The position numbers and the translations under genes were made by a program. A stretch of DNA of 64,000 nucleotides, taken from NCBI GenBank assembly GCA_964017065.1, contig OZ024784.1:1548598-1612597 (forward strand), written 5' to 3'. The notes under the pieces were generated by a model. It was not told the DNA's origin and did no database searches. It worked only from the letters and a program-made list of their open reading frames with translations. Positions 47,706-59,838 of this stretch are shown here, piece after piece; within the stretch, counting starts at the first letter, position 1, and each line of letters opens with the position of its first letter. This stretch comes from Haliclona indistincta. Its lineage: Eukaryota; Porifera; Demospongiae; Haplosclerida; Chalinidae.

Positions 47706-47725
47706 TTATTTAGAGTATAGCCATG

Positions 47726-47956
47726 AGTAACTGGTATCTAAGCCGTAAGCAAAAGAAACGCACTCTCAATTTGGAGTCGTTCGTGGCATAAGCGACCAGC
47801 TCCTCGACTGGGCGTACGACAGCGACATCGACGAACTGTTACTGACAACCATTAATGAGTACGAGAGTAATTCTGCAACTTTACTCTACACTGCTACTCT
47901 TACGCCTTCGGTAGACTCCGCTACTGCTACCACCACGAGAAGAAACCGCTCCTAGC
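47726..47956 (+). pseudogene. Possible broken transposon coding piece
   Basis: MSNWYLSRKQKKRTLNLESF (from the ATG at about 47722) ends at a stop, but the next frame carries on with ISDQLLDWAYDSDIDELLL to a TAG near 47956. Together they look like one small basic-then-acidic protein with a frameshift. Unrecognised; may be chance. Confidence 0.25.
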
Positions 47957-48374
47957 TACTCGGAGTACTCCGCCCTCGACCCAACCTCTATCGGCAACGC
48001 CCTGGGAAACACTCCCGTTTGGCGATCCGTCGTGCTGCGGACCTGCAAGTCGAGCAAGCCAGACCGACTGGAATTCCAAGGAAGACACTCCAAGACCGTC
48101 ACTTCAGATAGTGATAGTCTATATAGCTAGACTGTGTCAACTCGTAGACTATCACTAGTATTCATCACTTGTTGTTTCCGTATTATACACAATGCTAAGT
48201 ATGTAAGTAAAATATACTCTCCCGCTTGAATCAACCAATGAAACGCCAGGTGTCTATGAAGAACACCTCGGTTCTACGTGAAATAGACCCTAGTAGCTAG
48301 TCAATCTGATTGGTCAATATCACTATACTATACTCTAAATGTTTACAGGGAATAGGCAGTGGCAAATTTCTCTT

Positions 48375-48484
48375 TGATGATTTCTTGTATTATCAGTCAC
48401 GCAAGTGTCACAAAGTGTCTTAGCATGTTCCCGTCACCAGTCACTTTGTGACACTTGCGTAACTGATAATACAAGAAATCATCC
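48375..48484. repeat. Hairpin with 43-bp arms
   Basis: Arms 48375-48417 and 48442-48484 (GATGATTTCTTGTATTATCA and complement), with one mismatch seen (GTCACGC against GCGTAAC). A MITE-like palindrome inside the nested element. Confidence 0.75.
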
Positions 48485-48720
48485 AAGATGCTGGTGGTGT
48501 CTGGGAACTGCTTCTTCAGAGCATGTTCCCATCAGATATATTGTACTGACAGGCCTAGGGGTACAATGTACCCTGTACTTGCGGCCTCGACCGGGATCAA
48601 ATTGAAATCAATATTAATGGATCTAGATCGCCTAACAGCAAGAGTCAAGAAATCAAGAGCACATTTTGGAGCAGATCAGCCGATCAAGAACTGATTTAGC
48701 ATGATCAAAATAGACATTAG

Positions 48721-49002
48721 ACTGACACCCACCACACAGATCTACGGCAGTTACTACAACACTACATTCAAGACAACTACTCTAAGTATGAGACATACTC
48801 GTTAGACCAGAGTGTATCCTACTCTGAGCATGTACAGCAGTCTACCAACAACAGCAGCCCTAACATAGCTTTACCTTTGTCAGCTCTGCCACCGGCGGTT
48901 CAGACACTCGAGATCCGCGCTCAGATCATAGCAGCACAAGAGATCATCATGACAGCATTGTACCGTACAGGGACCAGGCACCACCTCTCCAAGCTCCAGT
49001 AA
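48721..49002 (+). CDS. Exon-like open stretch in the nested element
   Basis: About 93 codons without a stop, from an AG acceptor-like site (TTAG) to TAA. It has no early ATG. The frame reads HTDLRQLLQHYIQDNYSKY and later LEIRAQIIAAQEIIMTALYR, with balanced amino-acid use. It may be the last exon of the element's own gene. Family not recognised. Confidence 0.3.
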   Translation, partial: TDTHHTDLRQLLQHYIQDNYSKYETYSLDQSVSYSEHVQQSTNNSSPNIALPLSALPPAVQTLEIRAQIIAAQEIIMTALYRTGTRHHLSKLQ

Positions 49003-49792
49003 TCCTAGTTGGACAGTTGACTTGATCTCAGACTCTTAGAACTTGGAACCCCGTCACGTTTAGGGGCGGGGTTAAACACAACGTCACGTTATCATACGTC
49101 ATGGTGATGTAATGCGACATAGACACTGTACCTAGCGCTACCCTTTGTAGATCTGTACGGCGGTTATAATTATCTGGCAAGCGCAGAATGGTGATCCTAT
49201 ACGATCAGACGATCTTACCGTTCTTCGAAGACTCGACTCCAGACAGATATTATGTGTTCTCCGTGATCCATACGGAGCGGTGATTCTCAAGGTAGTGCTT
49301 GGTCACGTGCGCTAACCACTGCTTGGTCACGTGCGTATTGCGCAATCACAATAATGGCGTCTAACACTTAGCTGACAATGGATCTCACGATCTAGAACTC
49401 GCGGAATGTATATCGCCGTTTCGCTAAAAACAAAGTTCAAAAGGCACCTGCCAGGAGAATTTCACGACTGTTCGTGGGTGTTTTGGTCTTGGCACTGCTC
49501 GCGTAAAGGCACTAGGCGCGCTGAAGAAGAAAGAAAGAAGAAAGAAAGAAGAAAACGAAGATGATGAAACTCGATTTTCACCGTTTCTAGGTTCGTCACT
49601 TTAGTAACAGTGTAGAGCACTCTCCTTGCTACTGTAAGCTGGGCCAACGCCAGATAGCAGATCTAAGTGTCCTTGAACGTATAAATTCACCACCTGGCGA
49701 AATATCAGCGTTTGAACGCTAATACATTGTATGTAGCCGCCATCTTGATTTTCCGTTCAACCCTACATAGGGAGGCACTACCGTGCCTCCCT

Positions 49793-51068
49793 AATACAAA
49801 AAGGACAACACTCTATACAACCAAAGAAACACTTACAACACAATAGCCAACACTCTATACATTAAAAGAAACATCAGTCCAGCCTAGCATCCTTTACAGT
49901 GACCAGTACAGAAAACCAATTTGCTGCCTAGCTTTCATACAAACCTCGTCAATTTACAAAGAGTCAAAGACCAATTGAGAGACGAGGTTATCCAAACTCC
50001 TAGATATTGTATGAGTCAACTATGTCTAAGGGAGAGCTGTCAACAACAATGGGAGAGGATGGCAAGGTGGGAGAACACTTTCTGGAGATGATCATGAATT
50101 TGAATTAAATTAAAACAAATTATCATTAGACTAGACGCACGTCTAGTCAATCAACATCATTTTGAAGAGCAGCGAAGTCAGCATGGGAGTTAACCTGGCA
50201 ATATAGCATCATAATCATCTGCATAAAGCGATATAGTACCCGATGTGAGGTATCCGAATAACATCGTTTATACAGAAATTATAGTTGTTGTGAGCAGTGC
50301 ATCTGATATCTATTTAAGCCCAAAACATGAGTATTTCCAGGAAACAGTGATATTTGTTCCTAACAGATAGACTGCATTCTGCTTGTTAACATGAAAACAA
50401 TATTATGATGTATTAGAGTTGCAAAAGGGCATGATATGGTTGTTAACATGATAGTGTTCTAAACATGTCTTGTACAAATTTTGAAAATGCTGCAATCTGA
50501 TTGGGCTGCACCAAATCGTACATTAGGGTGAAAGTGTGACACCCGACCTCCATTAAGGCTGAGGTCGGGCCTCGCCTAACTAGTCATGAAGTAGGTTGAT
50601 ATATCCTTAAGCAGAAAAGGGTCCCAGCTAGACTCGAGAACGAGAAGCATATTCAAGATGGGGCAATAAAAGAAGTATACAAGAGTGACAAGCATGGGGG
50701 TTGAACAGAAATGAAAGCGCCTGTATAAAAGACTCACAACTTCGCTTATTTTGCTTTTCACTTGTCTAGTTATGATAGTGTAACTAAGTGGAACCTCTCT
50801 AAGGCGGGCACCATTGGGACCAACAAAATCGTCCACTATAGAGAGGGTGTCCTCTGGTTAGGGGTTTATCATACATTATGTGGGTTATATTTGGGATTCA
50901 ATAAGTGTCCATTATAGAGATGTTGTCCGTTGGAGAGGGGTGTCCGCTATGGGGGGATTTCACTGAATGTAGCTCGTGAATATCATTATTGAGCGCAAAG
51001 GGGTCCACGCGGAAAGCGCACTACCCTAGATCCGCCACTGAATTATTCCTTGTACATCTATTTCAGCA
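49793..51068. other. Spacer upstream of gene D
   Basis: Paralogous to 26150-27805 before gene B, without the 27319-27636 MITE. It holds the same Tigger/mariner-like degraded repeat (GTCCACTATAGAGAGGGTG, about 50831). No gene. Confidence 0.6.
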
Positions 51069-54000
51069 ATGGCCAGGGCTGTCGAGCTGTGTCTGCTAAT
51101 GCTGTGCGGGGCAGCTGTTGCTCTGAACACCATGGACACGTTCAAACCCATAGCAAGACTCTCTCCTGCACGCGGTGCGACAGATAGAGATGAATTCGGA
51201 TTTTCGGTGGTAGCCCACAAAATGAGCAGCACTGCAACAGGATTCACTGATACACTAGCCAACACAGTGTGAGGTTTTTTAAAACGCTGAAACTGCGATT
51301 CGTTAATTATTCGAAGTGTGGAGTTGGTAGTTCCTGCACTTTTTCTTTCTATAGCATCATAGTAGGAGCTCCATTAGGAAGGTATCCTGGTGGACTTGAT
51401 CTACCACTGAATTCCTCAGTCTGTGAGCTGTATGATTTATCACGTGGTGTAACGAGAAACATAACTACACTCACTGATGAGGAGATCAGAGAGTGCTACA
51501 TTCGTACTGGACTGGTCTATACTTGTCCTCTTACCGGAACTGGTGGGTGTGGTCCTATACTGGGTAACATGAATGCAACGGGACCTGATGGTGCTCTGTT
51601 TGATCGTGTTGGTGAGTGATATGACAGAATTGGTCTTAGATGGTGAGAACTGGCCTGCCTGATATTTGGGACAATTTGGGTTCGTTTCTTCATTATGTAT
51701 GTGACCAAAAATTCTGCCTTGCAACTCAAAAGATCATCAAAAAATAGCTCTTCATTGTCTGTATTTCAAAGACTGCATAGAACATTGCAGTAATTGTCAG
51801 TTTTTCAGTTCGGTGACAGCACTATTATCATTGCCGATAGGCAATGATAATAGTGCATGTTAGATAGACTGCATGTTAACAAGCAGAATGCAGTCTATCT
51901 GTTAGGAACAATACTAACATGTGTTCGCTTAGTGTTGTGCATGAGCCTGAGTGAGAACAATGTTCTTGTAAAGAAGTCCTGTTTTTTACCATTTCAAAAC
52001 TGTTAGTTGCATTAGTTATATACCGACTTATCGGTATAATTATAACTACCTGTCGTATAGCTGGCGGCTACCTTGCACCTAACACGACTTTATGCTTACC
52101 TCAGTAATTCATATTCTACAGGTAACATTATGCATTTCAATGACTTTGGACGACTAGTAATTCAACAAGATAAAGTAGACCAAAGGATGGGTAGCACATT
52201 GTTCAGCTCTGGAGAATTTTTTGTGGTGAGTACAGAATACTGATTTTTTCATAATCACCATTCATCATTCTATCGATCAGGCTTGTGCTCCATTCTGGCA
52301 GAACATTGGACAAAGGCAGGACAGAGAAACACCTGTAGGTCTCTGTGCATTTTCTGGACGGAATCTGAGAGACTTTCAGTACACTAAACCATGCGGTAAG
52401 TAGGTCTATAATAATGGTAGTACCTAATAGCTATAATCCACAGTACCAATTGGTACCGGTAACAATGGACAAAGATCTTATTGTATGTCTGGTCATAGTG
52501 CAGCCATCCTCAAGGTGAGTCTGTGATTGATATTCTAGCTTGAGCTAGAAGTCAGGTGTACCACAAACAGAAATTTCGTATTCATAAATAATTTATGAAT
52601 TTTATATGCAAAAATTGCAGTCATGGAACAATATGCTAAATATTTACATGGCGAAAATATACACGTTTACAGCTGGTTTGCAGTATATGCTTGACCTATT
52701 CACTCACTCAACGCAGGGATCTCAACTGAATGACTCTGTTCTAGGTGTCACTACTCCTGGACGATATCGATACACTGGTGGTGTGTACTACTATGAGAAC
52801 CTCAATACAACAGAACCACAATCTACTGTGATGAGGGAGTCACAGCTAGGACTGACCAGACTTCATACAACAAGAGCTAGAGTTGATGATGATCTGGACA
52901 TACCACTATCAGATCCATTGAACGTACCAAATGTAGATGATTCCCAATATGGTAAGAATGTGGGTGGAGTTTAGGCATTATGAACATACACTAGAGACAG
53001 AATAAACACAGTGAAGGTGGTGCAAGATAAAGCTTCTCTATTGTATCATGACTCTAAAATTACTCCATTATCATGGCGCAGGTTTTACTGCTGTTCCTGG
53101 AAGATTCAATGGATCAGCATCTTCAGAATGTGAGTTGAAATTAGTGGTCATGGAGAAATAAGAAATGAAGCGAAACATCCCTATTGCACAGCTAGCTCAA
53201 CAGCATTATGTGCTCCAGCTCTATAGCACACTTATGCTCTATTAATCACTGGACTAAATTACTGGACTGTCCTTTACTTTAGCATAATAAAAAGCAAATT
53301 GGACAGACGCTTACGTCCATGCAAGCAGGTCTTGTACGTTGCTTTGGCCAAGCAATGCAGCCTATTCAGAAGAACCTGATGATTTGATTGAGCTACAAGT
53401 TAGTGTGTCTCGTGCATGAAGTCTCGATCAATGTTACGCCTACTTGGTTATGCCCCTCTGAGACAGAGTGAGTGAGCAGAAACACATCGAAAGAGCTCGT
53501 GGATAAACGTTACAGCAAGCAGTCGCACTCCTGAGACCATAGCTAGTGTGAGTGTACACAAGGCGGGTTTATGAGCTTAGCAAAGCCTCACAAAGAAACT
53601 AGCATTAACTTAGCAGCACCGTTCAGGCTTTGCTGAGATTGCAAAATAAGCCTTGTGTAGACTTACCTTTGGTCTCAGGAGTGGGACTGTTTTTGCTGTA
53701 ACGTTCGTCCAAAAGCTCTATCGGTATTTCTGCTCACTCACTCTGACTCGGTGTAACCAAGTAGGTGTAACCAAGTAGGCGTAACCGTGTAACATCGATT
53801 GAGACGCACTAACTCTGTATTTCCTGCTCAATCAATTCATTAGGTTATTTTGAATAGGCTGGCTTTGCTTGGCCAAACAAGACCTGCTTGAGTGGGTATA
53901 GGCATCAGTCCAATTTTCTTTTTATCATGCTAAAGGTCAGTCAGACCCCAGTACTAGTAGTCCAGACACCAGTACTAGTAGTCCAGACCCCAGTACTAGT

Positions 54001-57000
54001 AGTCCAGACCCCAGTACTAGTAGTCCAGACACCAGTACTAGTAGTCCAGACACCAGTACTAGTAGTCCAGACCCCAGTACTAGTAGTCCAGACACCAGTA
54101 CTAGTAGTCCAGACACCAGTACTAGTAGTCTAGTCCAGACACCAGTCGCCAGAACGTGAGTTGACTGATGATAGCTGTATAAAGAATTCATGATAGTTAT
54201 GTTATGGTGATTGAGTACATAAATTATCAATTATCAATTGTCACTGCATATAGAGCTTGGGCATATTCAATATTAGGGAGACACGGTAGTGTCTCCCTAT
54301 GTAGGGATGAACGAGAAAACAAGATGGCGGCTACATACAATGTATTAGCGTTCAAACGCTGATATTTCGCCTGGTGATAAATTTTATACGTCCAAAGACA
54401 CTTAGATCTGCTCTCTGGCGTTGCCCCATCTTACAGTAGCAAGGAGATTGCTCGAAATTGTTACTAAAGTGACGAACCTGGAAACGGTGAAAATCGACTT
54501 TCGTCATCTTCGTTTTCTTATTCTTCTTTCTTCCACTCGCCTAGCGCCTTTACGCGAGCAGTGTCAAGACCAAAACACCCACGAACAGTCGTGAAATTCT
54601 CCTGGCATGTGCCTTTTGAACTTACTTTTTAGCGAAACGACGATATACATTTGACGAGCTCACGATCATGAACAGTTGTCAGCTAAGTGTTTGACGCCAT
54701 TATTGTGATTACGTAATACGCACGTGACCAAACACACATGTAGAGTATCGCCATATGGAGAGCGCATATTGGCGTCTGGAGTCTTCGAAGAACAACTCAC
54801 AGAGTAAGGTCGTGTAGTATCACCGTTCTGCTGCTTGCCAGATAGTATCACAGCCATACAGAAAATTCTAAACCAGAGTGGGCGGGGCTCGTATGCTGTG
54901 CATCCAGGCTGCAGCATGCATGAATGCATGAGCTAGTTTCACCATTTAGGAGCTACAAGTTAAAAAGCAATTATCAAGAAAAGCAAACCAAACCAATGAT
55001 GGAAACAAAAAAGAGATACATTATCTTGCCGAATTCGAACTGCACCAAAAATTTGAAACTCACTGTAAAAGAAAAAAGGACACAAACAAGAAAATAAAAA
55101 GATTTCTAACGAAATCAAAAGGATGTAGGGATAAAGAAATCTGCTACTGGTCCACAATGTAAACCAACAAGGAGCAAGCATGGAATGGTAACACGATTGA
55201 CTTGCTAACAGACCATAGATCCCTACATCAGTGGCTGACTACAGCAGTTCTGCTAGTTGCTATTGACTGACACCTGACATGCATTGGTTAGCTTGTGACA
55301 AAATAATTATAGTATAGTCAAAATGTTATGTACAGCCACTGATGTAGGGATCTATGGTCTGTTAGCAAGTCAATCGTGTTACCATTCCATGCTTGCTCCT
55401 TGTTGGTTTACATTGTGGACCAGTAGCAGATTTCTTTATCCCTACATCCTTTTGATTTCGTTAGAAATCTTTTTATTTTCTTGTTACTATCTATGGGCAA
55501 TGGAACATCCTGTACATGCATGTACCAATGTCAATATGACATGAACTCACTGGACAGCAAAATGAAATTTGCCAAAACGCAAATTCTTGAGTCATTCATC
55601 AAAAAATATTTTGGCTTAGCTAAAGATTTTTACTATGTTATTCATTCAAAATGCAAAGGTTCTCTTGTACCCCCTTTGCCTGTTTAGTCTTGTTTGTTTT
55701 TGTTTGTTTGTTATGTGTATAGTTATGTTGGTGGTTTTTGTTGTTTTTTATTCTGTATACTTTGCCTTAATTGGTTCATTTGCTAGTACTGTTTTGTTGT
55801 ATACAATGTCATTATAAATTTTTGGAAAATTGAACAGACCTCGTGCTGCATTTTATTTTCGAGCGCATGCCTAAAATTAAATGGCTGTTACTCAATCAAA
55901 CATTATTAAAAGGTGATAAAACTTTCTATACAATGATGTTCGATCATTCTTCTTGTTGTATAAAAAATTTCTAAGTGTTTGTGCTACATTTTAGCTGAGA
56001 AGCTACCATTTGATTACAGGCATGCGCTCGAAAATAAAATGCAGCACGAGCTCCCTTTTCTAATGCACTGTCACATAATTTATTACAAAATTGAACATTT
56101 AACTTAACAGTTTCATGTTGATAACCATGTTAAGCTACTTTTGCAGTGTAACCTAATGCATACATGATTCAGTTTTAGTAGCGCAAATTTCATCTTGATT
56201 GTCATTGATCAACAGATTTCTATGTATCCTCTCCTCAATATAAGGATTCTAGTACTGACCCTATAGGAAGGGTAAGAATACTGTTCTATAATCACTAATT
56301 AACTAGTAATTCGCAGGTTTATGTGGTGACTGATTTTGAGGCAATTCCAACTGTTGCTATCGATGGTGAAGAGGTATGTAAGACTTGTCACATTACAATA
56401 CCTTCTCCTCCTCCTCTCTCAGTTTGGAGAGTACTTTGGTTACTCACTAGCTGCTCCAGACCTCAATGGAGATGGGTGAGTGAGTGAGACTGTGTTACTC
56501 CATCACTCCACTCCTCTCTCCTCAGCTATGATGATATGGTGGTGGGTGCTCCCATGTACTCTAAAACTGGTTTACCAGAGTTGGGTCGTATCTTCATTCT
56601 GTACAATAATGCGGTGAGTGCAATGACCTGTGTACTACCAGACACAAGTGTGTGATTTGAACCAAATCTCTCAATCAGGGACAATCATTCACAAAGAATG
56701 TAACTGTGGAGGGCAATGTGGGATTAGGACGTTTCGGTCACTCAGTGACAAGTCTAGGAGACTTGAACAATGATGGTTGTGACGGTGAGCATGCAATTAC
56801 CAGTTGTGATGATGTGTGTTCAATGGTGGATTGTACTACAGATATTGCTGTTAGTGCTCCATTTGATGAAGGAGGAAAAGTTTTCATTTACTATGGATCT
56901 AAGGAGACAGGAATCAACTCCACCGTACAGCAGGCAAGTGTGTTGTGGGTCGAGTGAAGTGGTGTTGACAGTGTGGCCATGCACATGCAGACAATCACAG

Positions 57001-59838
57001 CTGAGCAGATGACCAATCAGGTGACCAACTTGACCAGCAGCATTACTGTGTTTGGTTTCAGTCTGGATGGGAAGGTTGATGTTGATGACAACCAATACAG
57101 AGGTGACACAACTCAGTGAGAAGTGATTGATTGTATTACACACTCATGCACAGATTTGGTAGTCAGTGCTCTTGGTACTACCAATACTAATGGACAAGCT
57201 GTGTTTGTACTGAGGTAAGAAAGAAGCTTAATCACACCATGTCACATTTGATCTTGATTCCTAGGTCCTTCCCAGTAGCTACTGTATCTCTGAACATTAC
57301 GGACTTCCCAGCTGAAGTCAAGAGAGACCAGAAGAACTGTATGGCCAATGGTGCCATGACTGCATGGTATGATATTCCTGATAATAGATATTGTGTATTT
57401 ACATGTTATTTTCTTATAGTTTCAATATTAGTTTGTGTGGTACCTTCACTGGTAAAGGATTGACTGGTATCAGTAAGTGATTGCTGGTTTTAATGTCCTA
57501 TCATGATAATTTGTGTTCCAGATCCTCAATATAGGCTGCAGGAGAATATTGTTGGTACTAGGTCACGAGTATTCTTTGATCCACTTGATGTCAACATAAC
57601 CATGATAACTGGCGTTCTTGACATTCCAAATGTTGGTCAGGAGTCGTGTCAACCAATCACAGTATATGTCAGAGTAAGACAACACACGCTGATACTAGAC
57701 CACTGTCACTTTATATTATGCTGTTTGCAGAATGATTTAACTCCCGATCAAGCAGTTCCGATGAGCTTCACCTTCTCACTGGTGCAATTTGAACGCTCAC
57801 AGTCTCCAGTGGATACTAACTTTCAACCTGACAACCTTGTGACCATGCCTGTCATTGAGAGCTCACCAACTAATGCTATAGTATGCAACTTTGAAGATAA
57901 CCTTTAAGATCCAAATCTTATTTTGTGTTACCTATTCAGATTTCTTTTGCACTGAATTGTGGTGATGATGATATCTGTACATCAGATCTTGTACTAGAGC
58001 TTGTTAGTGTAGCTTACATGTAAGTTGCAGATTAGAATAATCCTGCACTATATTCATTTCTCTCCCTGATTATGTTAGATACAATAACACTGTTCAAATG
58101 GTGGACTCTCTGACTGCTGGTGGAGTTGATAAAATAAGGATCAAATTGAGATTTAGCAATACCAATGAAGATGCATTCCGACCTGTCCTCTCCTTTGATC
58201 TTTCTCCATTTGTTTTCTTTAGTCCTGTCATCACTGGTGTAAGTACATGTTTAGTATTTGCATCACGATGCTTTGTTTGTTTCTCAGCTATCCATACCAT
58301 CTTCTTGTATTGGTACTCATGTCAACAGCACTGATAGGTTTATCTGCAGTGGTTTCCCTAATCCTCTGCAGCAAACAGCTATGGTATGGAATATAATAAT
58401 CTGATTAGTTAAAGTATTTTGTCCATGCAGATAGCCGAGATCGATTTAATGCTGCAAGTGTCTTCTACTGTCATTCGAGGCGATGAAGGATCCTTCAGTA
58501 TTCCCATTCAGTTCAGAGTTAATGATGCAGTTGCTTTTAACAAAGAAAATAGCTCCACTTTGGACAACAACAATGTAACAGTGACTATACCAGTCAATGC
58601 TAGGGCTACAGTGGATATAGAGATGTGAGTCGATGTATAACTGTGTGCCACTCAGGAAAATTAATCACAAATCCATAAAATACGTCTTATCACTTACTGT
58701 CGTTTATAATTATGCTAACTATTTGTATAGCCCTCAGCTGACAATGCTCTACTTTGGCAATTTCATTGATGTTTCTCAAATCAGTCCAAATTTTCCTCAA
58801 GATATTGTGCAGTACACTGTTCATAACATGGGACCTTCAACAATATTCAATGCTAGTCTGACCATTCTACTGCCGGTCATAGTCCCAAACCAACAGGATC
58901 GATACTACCTCTATCCATTCAAAATTACTGTATGTCTTTTATGCTTACTATAATAATAGAATGATCACTTGGTATAGGTAAGTCCTTCTGAATTTATCAG
59001 TTGCAACCAATCTTTGATCAATCCTGAGAACATTGTGTTTAATGCTCGTCGTCGCAGGAGTGTCACAGACACACTTATTCAATATGCTAGACAAGCTCCC
59101 ACATCTGTGGTTAGTTAAATTATTAAAGAGAATACATCTGTTTACTTGATTGCAGAACTGTCTGTCAAATCCTACATCTTGTCAAGAAATAAGCTGTCAA
59201 ATCTCAAACTGGAGAAGTTCTACTTCAATATCAGTCAATATACTAGTTATTCTAGATGAACGATTCTATTCAGTGAGTACAGTAATGAAATTGGCACAAT
59301 TATGCATTAATGTTGATTCCATTCTTGCAGAATATGGACCAGTCCTTCATGTTGGTGACCACTGCTAGAGCAGTGATTGAGGACAGCTTCATTGATAACA
59401 GTGGTTCTAGTCTGAGCAGCTCAGTGAGTGAATCTTGTATCAATATTGATATCATTACAGTCTGTGTTTCAGACTATTAGAATATTGAAGGCACCAACTA
59501 TTGTAACCAATGCTACCACTATCTTGAATGGTGGTAGCACAGTGGTGACCATGTCAACTATTGAGCCCTCCAGCTCGATTCTACCAACTGCTGCAACTGA
59601 TTCTATCGTTCTTCAGATTGTTGTACCAGTATTGTTCTTCATAGTCTTAATACTAGTAGTTGTTGCTGTAGTAGTATTCTATCTGAGGTATGTAATAAAT
59701 AACATGCAGTTAATGCAATCGCACCTAATTATTTCTCTTCTCAGTGTTCATGCTGCTAGGGCAAGAAGAATTATGCAGTCAAAAGCTAAAAAGCCTGCAA
59801 GTATTGAATTGAGTCAAGTAGATTCAGAGAAACACTGA
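51069..59838 (+). CDS. Integrin alpha subunit, gene D (B-like head, A/C-like tail)
   Basis: 28 exons, 1182 aa: 51069-51268, 51355-51611, 52122-52225, 52281-52395, 52444-52514, 52717-52951, 53082-53129, 56216-56271, 56317-56373, 56423-56475, 56526-56613, 56679-56933, 56991-57102, 57154-57214, 57265-57366, 57420-57472, 57522-57673, 57731-57880, 57940-58019, 58079-58238, 58288-58383, 58431-58624, 58731-58929, 58978-59109, 59156-59272, 59331-59423, 59473-59687, 59745-59838. The first half is nearly the same as gene B, the second as genes A and C. Signal peptide, seven FG-GAP blades, three Ca loops, ARRRRS site (about 59050) and helix (LQIVVPVLFFIVLILVVVAV). The tail VHAARARRIMQSKAKK has no GFFKR. 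AATAAA begins two bases after the stop codon (59840-59845), so the 3'UTR may be very short. Intron 7 is 3.1 kb because of insertions. Confidence 0.93.
51824..51905. repeat. Two adjacent palindromes in intron 2 of gene D
   Basis: GCACTATTATCATTGCC and complement form a near-perfect 38-bp palindrome, followed by an inverted pair AGATAGACTGCAT / ATGCAGTCTATCT. Gene B has only half of the first (28590-28615). Part of the second is also in the spacers (about 26755-26790). Confidence 0.7.
53342..53878. mobile_element. MITE in intron 7 of gene D
   Basis: Ortholog of 30061-30589 in gene B; same arms and same position. Confidence 0.7.
53942..54145 (+). repeat. 21-bp minisatellite in intron 7 of gene D, about 9-10 copies
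   Basis: Same unit as 30653-31333 but less than a third of the length. The last unit carries a 5-base insertion (TAGTC). The same C-like exon 7 border follows. Confidence 0.95.
54275..55487 (+). mobile_element. Hairpin-ended element in intron 7 of gene D
   Basis: Starts AGGGAGACACGGTAGTGTCT (a hairpin) and ends in a palindrome with arms of about 150 bp (55085-55235 / 55335-55487). Gene B lacks it: CAATATTACTATCT at 31434 is continuous. It is a shorter relative of 44895-49792. No intact gene. Confidence 0.75.
55837..56053. mobile_element. MITE in intron 7 of gene D
   Basis: Third copy of the GACCTCGTGCTGC family, orthologous to 31792-32008 and 38461-38676; one end base differs (GAGCTC). Confidence 0.8.

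Larger units (their letters stand above)
45477..49143. mobile_element. Nested 3.7 kb TIR element with a 9-bp duplication
   Basis: TIRs of about 65 bp beginning GGGTAGCGCTAGGTACAGTG, three or four mismatches between arms. A perfect 9-bp duplication TTTGTAGAT lies at 45468-45476 and 49144-49152. Joining the flanks restores the order seen in the copy at 54840-54880. TIR plus 9-bp duplication fits Mutator-like elements; its ends differ from the TAG-9 family. It holds an exon-like frame at 48721-49002 and two MITE-like hairpins, and no intact transposase that I recognise. Confidence 0.8.
44895..49792 (-). mobile_element. Hairpin-ended element in the C-D spacer, host of a nested 3.7 kb element
   Basis: One end is the short hairpin AGGGAGGCACTACCGTGCCT (49769-49792). 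The other is a palindrome with arms of about 150 bp (44895-45046 / 45102-45250). A related copy without the nested element lies in gene D intron 7 (54275-55487) in the opposite orientation. The A-B spacer lacks it (near 26200), so it is an insertion. Fragments of reading frames such as KSKKDTNKKLKRFL (minus, about 45200-45260) are shared with the D copy but do not form a recognisable gene. Confidence 0.7.
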
